A DNA stretch of 41,046 bases. Source: Streptomyces torulosus. Lineage in GTDB: Bacteria > Actinomycetota > Actinomycetes > Streptomycetales > Streptomycetaceae. Position numbers and translations under genes: made by a program. Of the stretch, positions 8,599 through 17,191 are shown piece by piece (position 1 is the stretch's first letter; the number at the start of each line of letters is the position of its first letter). The notes below the pieces were generated by a model. The model worked only from the letters and a program-made list of their open reading frames with translations. It was not told where the DNA came from and made no database searches. The stretch spans positions 1 to 41,046 of the forward strand of contig NZ_LIRK01000058.1 of NCBI RefSeq assembly GCF_001419765.1, written 5' to 3'.

Positions 8599-8918
8599 CG
8601 CGATGCCGACGCCCGGCGTGGACACGATGCGAACGGCACGCCCGCACACCGGGCGCACAGCCCTCACGCATCCGCCGCGAACACCAAACGGAACCCTCCG
8701 TTCGGACACGGGTTCACCACGGATCCCAACCATCCGGAACGGTCCGGTAACGGCGGCACCAAGCTTTGGGCCTCCCCGGACGCACGCGTTCACTTGTGCC
8801 GATAGCATCCTGCGCATCCCCTGTGCACCGTACTGACGGGTGACCACCCACCACCCGCGGCCGCCGAAGCCCCGCCCCTCGAAACCCTTCCGCTCCCCGC
8901 AACCGCCCAAGGACGACG
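8599..8918. other. Intergenic region before the conservon
   Basis: No gene is seen in these 320 bases. CGCCCG (8639-8644) and CGGGCG (8650-8655) can form a six-pair hairpin shortly after the lipoprotein stop, but no T-run follows, so it is only a weak terminator candidate. The conservon promoter presumably lies here; I could not identify a convincing one. Confidence 0.4.
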
Positions 8919-11312
8919 ATGCCCTCAAGGACCGGCGCCCGGCGCCGTCTCGGCTCCATACGTCTCTCGCTGATCCTGCTGGCTCTCATCCCCAGCGTCA
9001 CGCTCACCGCGAGCTGGGCCATGACGACGACGCAGATGTTCTCCGAGGGGCTGCGGCTGCGGGCGCAGACGGGGCTGAGCAAGTCCACCGGCGCCATGGG
9101 CACCGAGGCCACCCTGGCCCTCCAGCGGGAGCGGGCCCTCTCCGCCGCCCACATGGCCGCCCCCGGCAGCTCCACGGCGGCCCTGGAGGATCAGCGCAGG
9201 AAGACGGACGCGGCGGTCGCCCGGCTCGCCGAGAAGGCGGACGCCATCGAGGACGCCCCCGACCGTATCGGCGAGCGGCTGTACTCGGTGATGGCCGGCT
9301 CCGGCAGCCTGGAGTACTACCGGGACCAGGTGGACGACCCCACCGACATCACCCCCGAGCAGATCCTGGACCAGTACACCGAGATCATCGACGGCCAGAT
9401 CCACGCCTTCCAGGAGCTGTCCCAGGTCGACGACGGCGACCTCACCTCCCAGGCCGGCCCCCTCGTCACCCTCGAACAGGCCGCGGAGCTGGTCTCCCAG
9501 GAGGACGCCCTCCTCACCCTGCACTGGCCCGCCGGGCAACTCGACGACGCCTCCCGTCAGCGTTTCGCGCAGGTGGTCAACGCCCGGCGCTGGCTCGTCG
9601 ACAACCAGCTCGTGCCCTCCCTCGAAGGGGAGGTGAAGAGCGAGGTCGAGCGCATCGTCCAGGACAAGGACTGGCAGAACCTCCAGGCGGTGGAGGACCA
9701 GGTCCTCTCGGCCCACGCCACCGGCACCGGCAAGAACCGCAGGACCGCCCTGCCCGACTCCCAGGACCGCTGGGACACCGCCATGACCAGCCTCTCCATC
9801 CAGTACGAGAAGCTGATCCGGGAGCAGACCCGCGCCCTGCTGGACCGCAGTGGCGAGGAGGCCCGCGGACTGCTCATCAAGGCCGGCTCGCTCAGCGCCG
9901 CGGGGCTCGCCGCGCTGCTGCTGTGCGTCGTGATGTCCTGGCGCATCACCCGCTCCCTGTCGCTGCGGCTGAGGGGCCTGAGGACCGCCACCCTGAGCCT
10001 CGCCCAGGAGCGGCTGCCCGACGTCGTCGCCCGCCTGGAGCGCGGCGAGAAGGTCGACGTCGACACGGCGGCGGCCCCGCTGGACTACGGCACCGACGAA
10101 CTCGGCCAGGTCGCCAAGGCGTTCAACGCAGCCCAGCGCACCGCCGTGCACACCGCCGTCGAACTCGCCGACACCCGGCGCGGCTTCCAGCGCGTCATCC
10201 TCGGCATCGCCCGGCAGAGCCAGAACCTGGTCAACCTCCAACTCACCAAGCTCGACAAGCTGGAGCGCCAGCACCAGGACCCGGAGATCCTCAAGGGCCT
10301 GTACGAGCTGGACTCCACCGCGAGCCAGCTGCGCCGCTACGAGGAGAACCTCGTCATCATCAGCGGCGAGCGGCCCGGCCGTACCTGGACCGAGCCGGTC
10401 GCGCTGATCGACATCCTGCGCAGCGCCGTCGGCGAGGTCGCCCAGTACCAGCGCGTCGAGGTGCACACCGAGGACGACGTGTGGATCGCCCCGCCGGCCG
10501 TGGCCGACGTGATCCACCTTCTCGCCGAGCTGATCGACAACGCCACCTCGTACTCGCCGGCCCCCAGCCCCGTGAGCGTGCGCGCCGCGATCGTGGCGAA
10601 GGGCCTCGCCCTGGAGGTCGAGGACCGTGGGCTCGGCATGTCCGAGGAGGACTACGAGGCGTTCAACGCCCAGCTGGCGGTGCCCCCGCAGTTCGACGTG
10701 GTGGCCCTCGCCGACGACCTCCGGCTCGGCATGTTCGTCATCGCCCGGCTCGCCACCCGGCACGGCATCGCCGTCACCCTGCGGGCCTCGCCGTACGGGG
10801 GCACCACCGCGATCGTGCTGATCCCGCACGACATCGTCGTCCACGAGGCACCTGAGCCCGAGTCGGACGCCACCGACGAGGACGAGCCGCCCGTGCGGTC
10901 CTCCCTCGTGGCCCGGCGGGTCGCCGCCGCCGAGCCCGAACCCGTACGGGCCGAGCCCGAGCCCGAGCCGGAGGAGCGGCCCGCCGCGTCCACCCGGACC
11001 CCCGGGACCCCGGCCGCGAACGGCACCGGGAGCGCGGCCCGCAAGTCCTCGGCCCGGACGAACGGCGGCCCGATCCCGCTGCCCCGGCGGGTGCCGCAGA
11101 CCAGCCTGGCGGCCGAGCTGAAGGAGGAGGCGGCGCCCTGCCCCGACGGGGACGACGATGACTTCACGGCCGAGCGAGCCGCCTCCTCGCTCGCCGGTTT
11201 CCAGCGCGGAACACTTCAGGCACGTGACGACGAGGCGGAACCCGAGTACGTACTGGGGGAGGAATCCGCTTCCGTCGACCCGGGAGACCGGATCCCCGCC
11301 TCCGGCACCTGA
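8919..11312 (+). CDS. cvnA: Conservon sensor-like ATPase with nitrate/nitrite-sensor-type extracellular domain (CvnA type)
   Basis: A 797-residue membrane protein with an ideal ribosome site (AAGGACGACG-ATG). A first transmembrane helix lies near residues 15-35, an extracellular helical domain of the NIT type from about 45 to 320, a second helix near 325-345 (LSAAGLAALLLCVVM), a HAMP-like segment, then a histidine-kinase-type ATPase domain. Its N-box LAELIDNATSYS is near residue 535-545, followed by VEDRGLGM and YGGTTAIVLIP. I see no standard phospho-accepting H-box, as is common in conservon A proteins. The last 150 residues are acidic and Pro/Glu-rich (PEPEPEE). It heads a four-gene unit and probably passes a signal to the small GTPase encoded last. 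Confidence 0.92.
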   Translation: MPSRTGARRRLGSIRLSLILLALIPSVTLTASWAMTTTQMFSEGLRLRAQTGLSKSTGAMGTEATLALQRERALSAAHMAAPGSSTAALEDQRRKTDAAVARLAEKADAIEDAPDRIGERLYSVMAGSGSLEYYRDQVDDPTDITPEQILDQYTEIIDGQIHAFQELSQVDDGDLTSQAGPLVTLEQAAELVSQEDALLTLHWPAGQLDDASRQRFAQVVNARRWLVDNQLVPSLEGEVKSEVERIVQDKDWQNLQAVEDQVLSAHATGTGKNRRTALPDSQDRWDTAMTSLSIQYEKLIREQTRALLDRSGEEARGLLIKAGSLSAAGLAALLLCVVMSWRITRSLSLRLRGLRTATLSLAQERLPDVVARLERGEKVDVDTAAAPLDYGTDELGQVAKAFNAAQRTAVHTAVELADTRRGFQRVILGIARQSQNLVNLQLTKLDKLERQHQDPEILKGLYELDSTASQLRRYEENLVIISGERPGRTWTEPVALIDILRSAVGEVAQYQRVEVHTEDDVWIAPPAVADVIHLLAELIDNATSYSPAPSPVSVRAAIVAKGLALEVEDRGLGMSEEDYEAFNAQLAVPPQFDVVALADDLRLGMFVIARLATRHGIAVTLRASPYGGTTAIVLIPHDIVVHEAPEPESDATDEDEPPVRSSLVARRVAAAEPEPVRAEPEPEPEERPAASTRTPGTPAANGTGSAARKSSARTNGGPIPLPRRVPQTSLAAELKEEAAPCPDGDDDDFTAERAASSLAGFQRGTLQARDDEAEPEYVLGEESASVDPGDRIPASGT

Positions 11313-11360
11313 CGTCCCCATCGACTCCCCCGCCGCAGCCCGCTCATGAAGGACACACAG

Positions 11361-11789
11361 ATGACACGCCCCATCCCCGCCACCCACAGCCAGCTCGACC
11401 AGCTGCTCACCGGACTGGTGGACCGGGTCGCCGAGGTCGACCACGCCGTCGTGCTCTCCGAGGACGGGCTGGTCGTCAGCAAGTCCACCGCGTTCCTGCG
11501 CGACGACGCCGAGCGGCTGGCGGCGACCGCGTCCGGGCTGATGAGCCTCAGCAAGGGCGTCAGCATGGACTTCCGCGGTGGTCCCGTGCGTCAGCTGCTC
11601 ATAGAGATGGGCAACGCCTTCCTCATCCTCACCAACGCCGGGCCCGGTGCCAACCTCGCCGTGCTCACCCGGCAGGGCGCGGACGTCGGTGTGGTGGCGT
11701 ACCAGATGAACATGCTGGTGAAGAAGATCGGCGAGCACCTCAGCGCGGCCCCGCGCGCCGGTGTGGTCGTCGCGGACAGCGGCGAGTGA
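11361..11789 (+). CDS. cvnB: Roadblock/LC7 domain protein of the conservon (CvnB type)
   Basis: A 142-residue single-domain protein. The start at 11361 is preferred to the ATG at 11346 because AAGGA sits eight bases upstream of it. The sequence (LDQLLTGLVDRVAEVDHAVVLSEDGLVVS, then LAATASGLMSLSKG, RQLLIEMGNAFLILTNAGPGANLAVL, VGVVAYQMNMLVKKIGEHL) is the standard roadblock/LC7 fold of conservon B proteins. Such proteins dimerise and modulate the activity of a partner small GTPase. It lies 48 bases after cvnA and one base before cvnC, so translation is probably coupled. Confidence 0.92.
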   Translation: MTRPIPATHSQLDQLLTGLVDRVAEVDHAVVLSEDGLVVSKSTAFLRDDAERLAATASGLMSLSKGVSMDFRGGPVRQLLIEMGNAFLILTNAGPGANLAVLTRQGADVGVVAYQMNMLVKKIGEHLSAAPRAGVVVADSGE

Positions 11790-11790
11790 G

Positions 11791-12147
11791 GTGAACGGAG
11801 GCGACGCGGCGGGCCGGCTGGTTCGCCCGTTCACCCTGACCGGCGGCCGGACCAGACCGAGTCGGAGCGACTTCACCCTCATCACCACGGTGACGGCGGT
11901 GGACCCGCAGCCCGTCGGCGGGGCCCGGCCGCAGCCCGAGCACACCCGGATCCTCAGACTCTGCGCCAAGCCGATCGTGGTGGCGGAGCTGGCCACCGGG
12001 CTCGACCTTCCGGTGAGCGTGGTGGCGATCATGCTCTGCGACCTGCTGGAGGCGGGCCGGATCACCGTACGGCAGCCGCGGCTGATCTCCCGCACTCCCG
12101 ACCTGGACCTGCTGAAGAAAGTGAGGGACGGCCTTGGCCGCCTCTGA
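11791..12147 (+). CDS. cvnC: DUF742 protein of the conservon (CvnC type)
   Basis: A 118-residue protein starting with the GTG at 11791, one base after the cvnB stop. The sequence RLVRPFTLTGGRTRP near the N-terminus, then LITTVTAV and a winged-helix-like C-terminal half (LCAKPIVVAELATGLDLPVSVVAIMLCDLLEAGRI) mark it as DUF742. Its role in conservons is not settled; the C-terminal part resembles a helix-turn-helix. The end overlaps the start of the GTPase gene by 14 bases. Confidence 0.9.
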   Translation: MNGGDAAGRLVRPFTLTGGRTRPSRSDFTLITTVTAVDPQPVGGARPQPEHTRILRLCAKPIVVAELATGLDLPVSVVAIMLCDLLEAGRITVRQPRLISRTPDLDLLKKVRDGLGRL

Positions 12148-12715
12148 CCCCACCCCTCAGAGGATGCCGGCTCCCGACGCGGTGAAGATACTCATCGCCG
12201 GCGGATTCGGCGTCGGCAAGACGACCATGGTCGGGTCGGTCAGCGAGATCGTCCCGCTGCGCACCGAGGAGCCCCTCACCACGGCGGGCCTCGGCGTCGA
12301 CGACCTCGACGGCATCCCCGACAAGCACGCCACCACGGTCGCCCTCGACTTCGGGCGGATCAGCATCGGGGACGACCTCGTGCTGTACCTGTTCGGTACG
12401 CCCGGACAGCAGCGGTTCTGGTTCATGTGGAACGACCTGGCGCTCGGCGCGCTCGGCGCGGTGGTCCTCGTGGACGTCCGCAGACCGGAGTCGAGCTTCG
12501 CGGCGATCGACTTCTTCGAACGCCGGAAGATCCCTTTCGTCATCGGCGTCAACGGGTTCTACGGCGAGCACCCCTACGAACCGGACGAGATCCGCGAGGC
12601 GCTCGCCCTGCCCGAGCACACCCCGGTCCTCCTCTTCGACGCCCGCGAACGCGCCTCCTGCCGAGACGTGCTGATCGCGCTCCTCGACCAGCTGATCGCC
12701 ACGTCGGCCCGCTGA
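12134..12715 (+). CDS. cvnD: Ras-like small GTPase of the conservon (CvnD type)
   Basis: A 193-residue GTPase. The TTG start at 12134 overlaps the cvnC end and has GAGGGA eight bases upstream; the next in-frame ATG is at 12164. The P-loop GGFGVGKTT spans residues 23-31, and the G3 motif is FGTPGQQRFWFMW near 87-99. The usual NKxD guanine motif is replaced by GVNGFYG, as in other bacterial proteins of this type. GTP hydrolysis would switch a signal between the membrane-bound CvnA and unknown effectors. This is the last gene of the unit. Confidence 0.93.
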   Translation: MAASDPTPQRMPAPDAVKILIAGGFGVGKTTMVGSVSEIVPLRTEEPLTTAGLGVDDLDGIPDKHATTVALDFGRISIGDDLVLYLFGTPGQQRFWFMWNDLALGALGAVVLVDVRRPESSFAAIDFFERRKIPFVIGVNGFYGEHPYEPDEIREALALPEHTPVLLFDARERASCRDVLIALLDQLIATSAR

Positions 12716-12732
12716 GGGGGCAGGGCGCCCCC
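12716..12732. terminator. Possible terminator between convergent cvnD and tetR-type genes
   Basis: GGGGGC (12716-12721) can pair with GCCCCC (12727-12732) across a five-base loop, directly after the cvnD stop and just before the end of the convergent TetR gene. The stem is short and has no T-run. Confidence 0.4.
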
Positions 12733-12745
12733 GGCGTCGCGGTTC

Positions 12746-13351
12746 TCAGGGGCGGGCCTCCTCGCGGACGAGGCCGGAGACGTGGTCGGTGATGGTGTCC
12801 AGGATGCTCGTCCAGGTCGTGTCGTCGCCCAGGACCAGGAAGTTGAGGGTGAGGCCGTCGGTCATGGCGGCCAGGTAGCGGGCCAGGACGGGGACGGGGA
12901 CGGTCAGTTCGAAGTCCGTCGTGCGGCGCAGCTGGTCGATCAGTTCGGTGTACGTGTCGCAGTACATCTCGTACTGGCGCCGCGCCAGGTGCTCGAACCC
13001 CGGCTCCCGCAGGGCGTACTGGGTCAGCTCGTAGGTGAGCATGTGCTCACCCGGGTGGGCGGACACATGGTCCCAGTACGCCTGGAAACCGGCCCGGACG
13101 GTCTCCCTGAGCGTCTCCCGAGGGCGGATCGCCTCCCGCACCAGCGCCACGTAGTGGCCGGTGATGGTGGTGATGACGGACTCGATCAGCTCCTGCTTCG
13201 AGGCGAAGCAGTAGTGGAAGACGCTCAGGGACACGCCTGCCTCGGCCGCGATGGACCGGGTCGTCGTCCTGGGGACGCCGTCCCGGGTCATCGCGCGGAT
13301 CGCCGCTTCGGTCAGCTGTCTGCGGCGTTCGGCCGACGGCAGGCGTGCCAT
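12746..13351 (-). CDS. TetR-family transcriptional regulator
   Basis: A 201-residue repressor-type protein with ribosome site GGGAAAGGGA. The N-terminal DNA-binding domain reads RRRQLTEAAIRAMTRDGVPRTTTRSIAAEAGVSLSVFHYCFASKQELIESVI, a clear TetR helix-turn-helix at about residues 25-48. The C-terminal ligand domain includes HPGEHMLTYELTQYALREPG and PVLARYLAAMTDGLTLNFL, resembling TetR proteins that act on efflux or catabolic genes. Its target is not evident. The gene lies downstream of the hydrolase gene on the same strand, only 27 bases away, so the two may share a transcript. Confidence 0.9.
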   Translation of the reverse strand: MARLPSAERRRQLTEAAIRAMTRDGVPRTTTRSIAAEAGVSLSVFHYCFASKQELIESVITTITGHYVALVREAIRPRETLRETVRAGFQAYWDHVSAHPGEHMLTYELTQYALREPGFEHLARRQYEMYCDTYTELIDQLRRTTDFELTVPVPVLARYLAAMTDGLTLNFLVLGDDTTWTSILDTITDHVSGLVREEARP

Positions 13352-13378
13352 GTGGTTCCCTTTCCCCCGTGCGTGCGG

Positions 13379-15439
13379 TCAGCCGCCGTAGACGCCGACC
13401 TCGTAGAGGGAGTAGCCCCAGTCCGTGCCGCGGTCGACCCCCTGCATCCGAACATAGCGGGCGGGGACCGCGGAGAACCCGGCCGTGTCGAGGCCACCGT
13501 CACCCGAGGTCGTGGACCACACGGTCTTCCAGTTCGAGCCGTCGGTGGAGACGTCGATCCGGTACGACCTGCCGTACGCGCGCTCCCAGTCGAGGGTGAC
13601 ACGCTTGACGGTGTGGGTGGAGCCGAGGTCCACCTTCCACCACTGGTCGTCGCTCCAGTCGCTCGCCCAGCGGGTGCCGCCGTCACCGTCCACGGCCCGG
13701 CCGGGCTGGTAGCTGGTGAAGGGGTTCGACTCGGACGCGCTCGCCGTGGCCGTGGCGCCCTTGGCGAGGTTCACGCCCGCCTTGTGCGACTCGGACGCGC
13801 CCCAGGTGTCGAGGTAGGACTCGGCGCCCCGGAAGAGATCGTCCACGACGCCCTTGCCGCCGACGAGCCGGATGTCCTCGATCCAGTCCGGGACCATGCC
13901 GACGTGGGCGGCGCCGTCGGTGTTGAAGTCGAAGGTGCGCTGACCGGTGGTCTGCTTGTCGATGGTCGAGCCGCCGTCGGCGCTCTTGAAGGGGTACTTC
14001 ACGGGGTTCGACGTGTTCGCGCCGCGCGGGGCGGGGTGGTCGCCGATGCCGTTGAAGTCGGTGCCGAAGCCGTAGCCCACGTCGTACTTGGCCCGCAGGG
14101 CGTCCGTGCGCGCGGCCTCCTCGCTGAACTCCTTCGAGCCGTGCATGTACTGGGCGACGAAACCGCCGAGGGAGTAGACCCGCTCGGTCCAGTTCAGGTC
14201 CATCCAGCTGTGCGAGGACAGCACGCCCGGGTAGGACTCGGCCTCGAAGATGTCGAGGACGCGGCCGGTGGCCTTGACGCTCATGTGGTCGATCTCGACC
14301 ATCATCTTGCGCTTCATCATGCCGCGCAGCGCGTACTCGCCGAGGTCGGTGAGCCCGCGCACGTTGCACTGCGCGTTCTCGTCGTACTCCGGGACCTCGG
14401 TGCCCGCGGGCAGGTCCGCCTCGGCCTTCGACGCGGCGTCGCCGATCGGGTTGTCCTTCTGCGGGCCCTTGCACTTCTCCGTCTGCCAGAACGTGCCGGT
14501 CGACAGGAACTGGCCGACGTTGATGGCGGTGCCGAGACCGTGCTCGTCGAAGCGGACGCCACACAGCGCGTTGTCGAACTTGTGGCACAGGAACATGCTG
14601 CGCACACCCAGGTCGTACAGTTCGTCGAGGCCCTTGTCGATGTCCGACTTGTCGCACTGCGGGATGTCGAGGATCTGCTTGCAGCCGAACGGCTCGGACG
14701 TCTCGACGCCCAGCACGACCGCCAGCTTGCCCTGCGCGACGACCTCACGGGCCTGCGCGCTGTCCGTGACGATCCGGAACCAGCCCTTGCCGGTGCCGCC
14801 GTACTGGGCGTCGATGTAGGCCTGGAGGTCGTACGTCAGCTTCGCCTGGAGCCGGATCGACGTCATCTCGTCGCAGCCGCGGTCCTTGAACGGGTAGACC
14901 GAGCAGATCATGCCGTTGGTGACGAGGTCGTTGACGAGGACGCGCTGACCGCCGCGCCAGGCGCGCTCGACCCAGGCGTAGTAGTTGGCCTGGTGGGTCA
15001 TCGAGTCGTAGGCCGGCCAGTCCTTGAACGTCGGGTAGCCGACCGGGTCGTGCTTGCCGTCGCCGCCGTGGGTGATGTAGTCGAAGATCGCGAGGGTGCC
15101 GTCCGGGTAGTGCTCGGGGCAGTCCTTCAGCGCGTCGGCGATGCCGGCCGTCGAGAAGACCTTGCCGCAGATCAGCCGGCCGCCGAACGCCTCGTTGGAG
15201 AACAGGTGGTTGTGCGCGTCCACGAAACCGCGCACCTCGCCCGCCGCGTTCGTGCCCTTGAACGGCTCGCCCGTGACGTTGATCTGGGAGTCGGGCGTCG
15301 GCCGCGCGGTGGGCTGCCACCAGTCGCCGGTGGCGGCCGAGCTGGCCGACGGGCTGAGCAGCATGCCCATCGCGGTCAGGAACAGCGTCAGCACCATGAG
15401 GGGTCTGCGTCTGTGGTGGGCGCGTCGGGTCCGGGTCAT
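13379..15439 (-). CDS. Secreted M19-like metal-dependent hydrolase with CBM32/F5-8C domain
   Basis: A 686-residue secreted protein with signal peptide RRRPLMVLTLFLTAMGMLLSPSASSA. FVDAHNHLFSNEAFGG (His76 and His78 as probable metal ligands) opens a TIM-barrel metal hydrolase domain. Later segments LGVETSEPFGC, MVEIDHMS, LSSHSW and YGFGTDFNGIGDHPAPR follow the pattern of membrane dipeptidase (M19)-like enzymes, although the first motif is HxH rather than the usual HxD. Residues of about 545-686 form an F5/8 type C (CBM32-like) sugar-binding domain: NLAKGATATASAS, RAVDGDGGTRWASDW, WWKVDLGS and VRMQGVDR. The substrate is unknown; the sugar-binding domain points to a glycan or glycopeptide. Many Cys residues suggest disulphides. 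Confidence 0.75.
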   Translation of the reverse strand: MTRTRRAHHRRRPLMVLTLFLTAMGMLLSPSASSAATGDWWQPTARPTPDSQINVTGEPFKGTNAAGEVRGFVDAHNHLFSNEAFGGRLICGKVFSTAGIADALKDCPEHYPDGTLAIFDYITHGGDGKHDPVGYPTFKDWPAYDSMTHQANYYAWVERAWRGGQRVLVNDLVTNGMICSVYPFKDRGCDEMTSIRLQAKLTYDLQAYIDAQYGGTGKGWFRIVTDSAQAREVVAQGKLAVVLGVETSEPFGCKQILDIPQCDKSDIDKGLDELYDLGVRSMFLCHKFDNALCGVRFDEHGLGTAINVGQFLSTGTFWQTEKCKGPQKDNPIGDAASKAEADLPAGTEVPEYDENAQCNVRGLTDLGEYALRGMMKRKMMVEIDHMSVKATGRVLDIFEAESYPGVLSSHSWMDLNWTERVYSLGGFVAQYMHGSKEFSEEAARTDALRAKYDVGYGFGTDFNGIGDHPAPRGANTSNPVKYPFKSADGGSTIDKQTTGQRTFDFNTDGAAHVGMVPDWIEDIRLVGGKGVVDDLFRGAESYLDTWGASESHKAGVNLAKGATATASASESNPFTSYQPGRAVDGDGGTRWASDWSDDQWWKVDLGSTHTVKRVTLDWERAYGRSYRIDVSTDGSNWKTVWSTTSGDGGLDTAGFSAVPARYVRMQGVDRGTDWGYSLYEVGVYGG

Positions 15440-15856
15440 CGTTCACGTCCTTGGTCGAGGGAAGCGTGGTCGATCGGCCAGACCCTGCGGGACGCGCGCA
15501 CACCACGACGCCATGGCCCGGTTGTCATGGCTGGCACAAGCGATGTGACGAGAATCGCCACTGTGGTGATGCGAGTCAATAGTCCGGGACGGATGACCTG
15601 ATGGTGATCGCGTGGTAGGCGTCGAGATGACGTCTCGTCAAACACTGTGTCCGGCCCGCCATTAGGGGCTGTCCTCAGTTGTGATCAATGGGCTTCGTAA
15701 GAGGTCGCTGGTCAGGGGATTGGTCACGAGATCGCGATCAAGGACGGCTGCTCGGCGTCACCACCGACTACCGCCCGGACCCGTTGCGTTGGCGCACCCG
15801 CCGGGCGGCCACGACCGGCGTGGCCGACTACGGCGGGTGGCTCGACCGTGGGTCGG
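15440..15856. other. Intergenic region at the left island edge
   Basis: Bases 15440-15660 are the upstream region of the hydrolase gene. A terminal sequence GGGGCTGTCC begins at 15665. Between 15748 and 15867 a plus-strand frame reads 39 codons of protein-like sequence (LLGVTTDYRPDPLRW, then ADYGGWLD) with no start of its own; it may be the tail of a broken gene, which I do not recognise. No intact gene is seen. Confidence 0.5.
15665..15674 (+). repeat. Left inverted terminus GGGGCTGTCC of the accessory island
   Basis: TTAG-GGGCTGTCC here is matched in inverted orientation by GGACAGCCCC-TAG at 24997-25006, and similarity extends weakly inward (AGTTGTG versus ACTGTGG). Such ends are typical of IS5-type elements that target YTAR. 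The flanking bases differ (TTAG and CTAG), so the two ends probably come from separate insertions rather than one transposition. Confidence 0.6.
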
Positions 15857-17191
15857 TTACGGGATGAAGCCGTAGTCCAACTGCTTGATGAGTTTGGTCT
15901 TGTTGCCCTTCAGGGACACCACGAGCGTGCGTGCCAGGGTGCCGCCGAAGCGCGTCCCGCCGTCGGCGGTCGGGACGGTGTCGATGAAGCTCTCCACCAG
16001 CCCGTTGGGCATCACGTAGTGGGAGTACTGCTGCGTCGGGGCTTCCTCCGGGTTGCCCAGGACCAGTGCACTGCCGTTGAGCGGCTTGTAGTCGCTGCGC
16101 AGGGACGCGCCGACGAACCCGTAGAGGCCGTCCCAGCCGCTCAGGCCCGGCGCGAACGTGAACTTGTGGCTGATGGTGAACAGGTAGTACTTGCCGTTAC
16201 GGATGACCAGGTGGGGCCGTTCGGTCTGCTGGTTCACACAGTTGGCCGAGAGCAGCGGGGGCTTCAGCCGCCAGTTGGTCATGCTGTCGCTGTCAGCCGT
16301 GGCCAGCCCGATGTTGCCCGTGTAGTACTTCGCGTCTTCCGGCACCTCATGGCCGGCCGGGACGTCACCTATGTCGCGCTTGGTGCACCGGTACGTGCCG
16401 GCGACACCGGCCGTGTTGCCCTCGAACAAGATGTGGATCTTCCGGTCCCGGGGGTCTCGGAAGACGAACGGGTCGCGGAAGGCGTAGATGATCGGGCCCG
16501 CCTGGGACTGTTCCATGGTCTGGTACAGCTTGCCGTCGGCCTCGGCGATGATGCGGTGGTTCCGGAACCCGTCGAACCACACGTGGGTCTTGTCCGCGTG
16601 GATCCGACCGCTCGCCATCGCCAGGCGCTGCAGGGGATCGTTGGGGTCCACCCCACCGTTGTCGCGCCCGGAGGCGGTGTAGAAGGAGTACACCTTGTTC
16701 CCGACGAGGGCCGCCGAGCCGGCCCACTGACGTGAGCCGAACGCGGTGCCGGGCTGGAACAGGTCGCCGCCGTACTTCCAGCTCTTGGCGTCACGCGAGT
16801 AGTAGTAGCCGATCTTCGCGTACCAGTGCCGGTCACCGAAGGGGACCGAGCGCGGGGCCGTCAGCGCGAAGATGACATGCCAGCCCTTGTAGGTGGCGGT
16901 CTTCGTGTTGAGCTTGGTCAGCGGCCAGGTGTCCCACTGCCACACTCTGTCGCTGATCACGGGAAAGTCGGGAGAAACACGGGGGGCGGTGTTGGTCTTG
17001 TCCTGCCGGAGCTTCAACGCGTCCGCGCGGGACCAGACGGCGAAGTAGTCGTCGTCCGCGCTGTACTGCCGCGTTCCCGTCTGTGACGAGGCCGGTCTGT
17101 CGGCGGAAGCCGGTGTCGCCACACCGCCCAGCACCGCGAGGGCCATCAAGCCCGTGGCCAGCCGGAGCAGCACTTTTCGTGCTCTGCGCAT
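15857..17191 (-). CDS. GH68 levansucrase/inulosucrase-type fructosyltransferase
   Basis: A 444-residue secreted enzyme. The ATG at 17191 is chosen because it begins a clean signal peptide (MRRARKVLLRLATGLMALAV to ASA at 28-30) and AAGGAC lies upstream. All GH68 landmarks are present: the nucleophile in WQWDTWPL (Asp87), the sucrose-box-like WAGSAALV (156-163), the transition-state stabiliser in FRDPF (Asp240) and the acid/base in TERPHLV (Glu324). The family cleaves sucrose and transfers fructose to a growing levan or inulin chain, or to water. Levan versus inulin linkage cannot be assigned. The gene is the first inside the IS-rich island and has no sugar-transport neighbours. Confidence 0.92.
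   Translation of the reverse strand: MRRARKVLLRLATGLMALAVLGGVATPASADRPASSQTGTRQYSADDDYFAVWSRADALKLRQDKTNTAPRVSPDFPVISDRVWQWDTWPLTKLNTKTATYKGWHVIFALTAPRSVPFGDRHWYAKIGYYYSRDAKSWKYGGDLFQPGTAFGSRQWAGSAALVGNKVYSFYTASGRDNGGVDPNDPLQRLAMASGRIHADKTHVWFDGFRNHRIIAEADGKLYQTMEQSQAGPIIYAFRDPFVFRDPRDRKIHILFEGNTAGVAGTYRCTKRDIGDVPAGHEVPEDAKYYTGNIGLATADSDSMTNWRLKPPLLSANCVNQQTERPHLVIRNGKYYLFTISHKFTFAPGLSGWDGLYGFVGASLRSDYKPLNGSALVLGNPEEAPTQQYSHYVMPNGLVESFIDTVPTADGGTRFGGTLARTLVVSLKGNKTKLIKQLDYGFIP

Noticed and set aside
8925..12095. Open frame of 1,056 codons on the minus strand opposite the conservon
   Set aside because: Antisense to four well-supported genes. Its Val/Gly/Asp-rich composition is what GC-rich third positions produce on the other strand, and it has no domain or ribosome site.
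12782..15601. Open frame of 939 codons on the plus strand opposite TetR and the M19-like gene
   Set aside because: The same antisense effect of high GC. It shows no recognisable motif, and both opposing genes are convincing.
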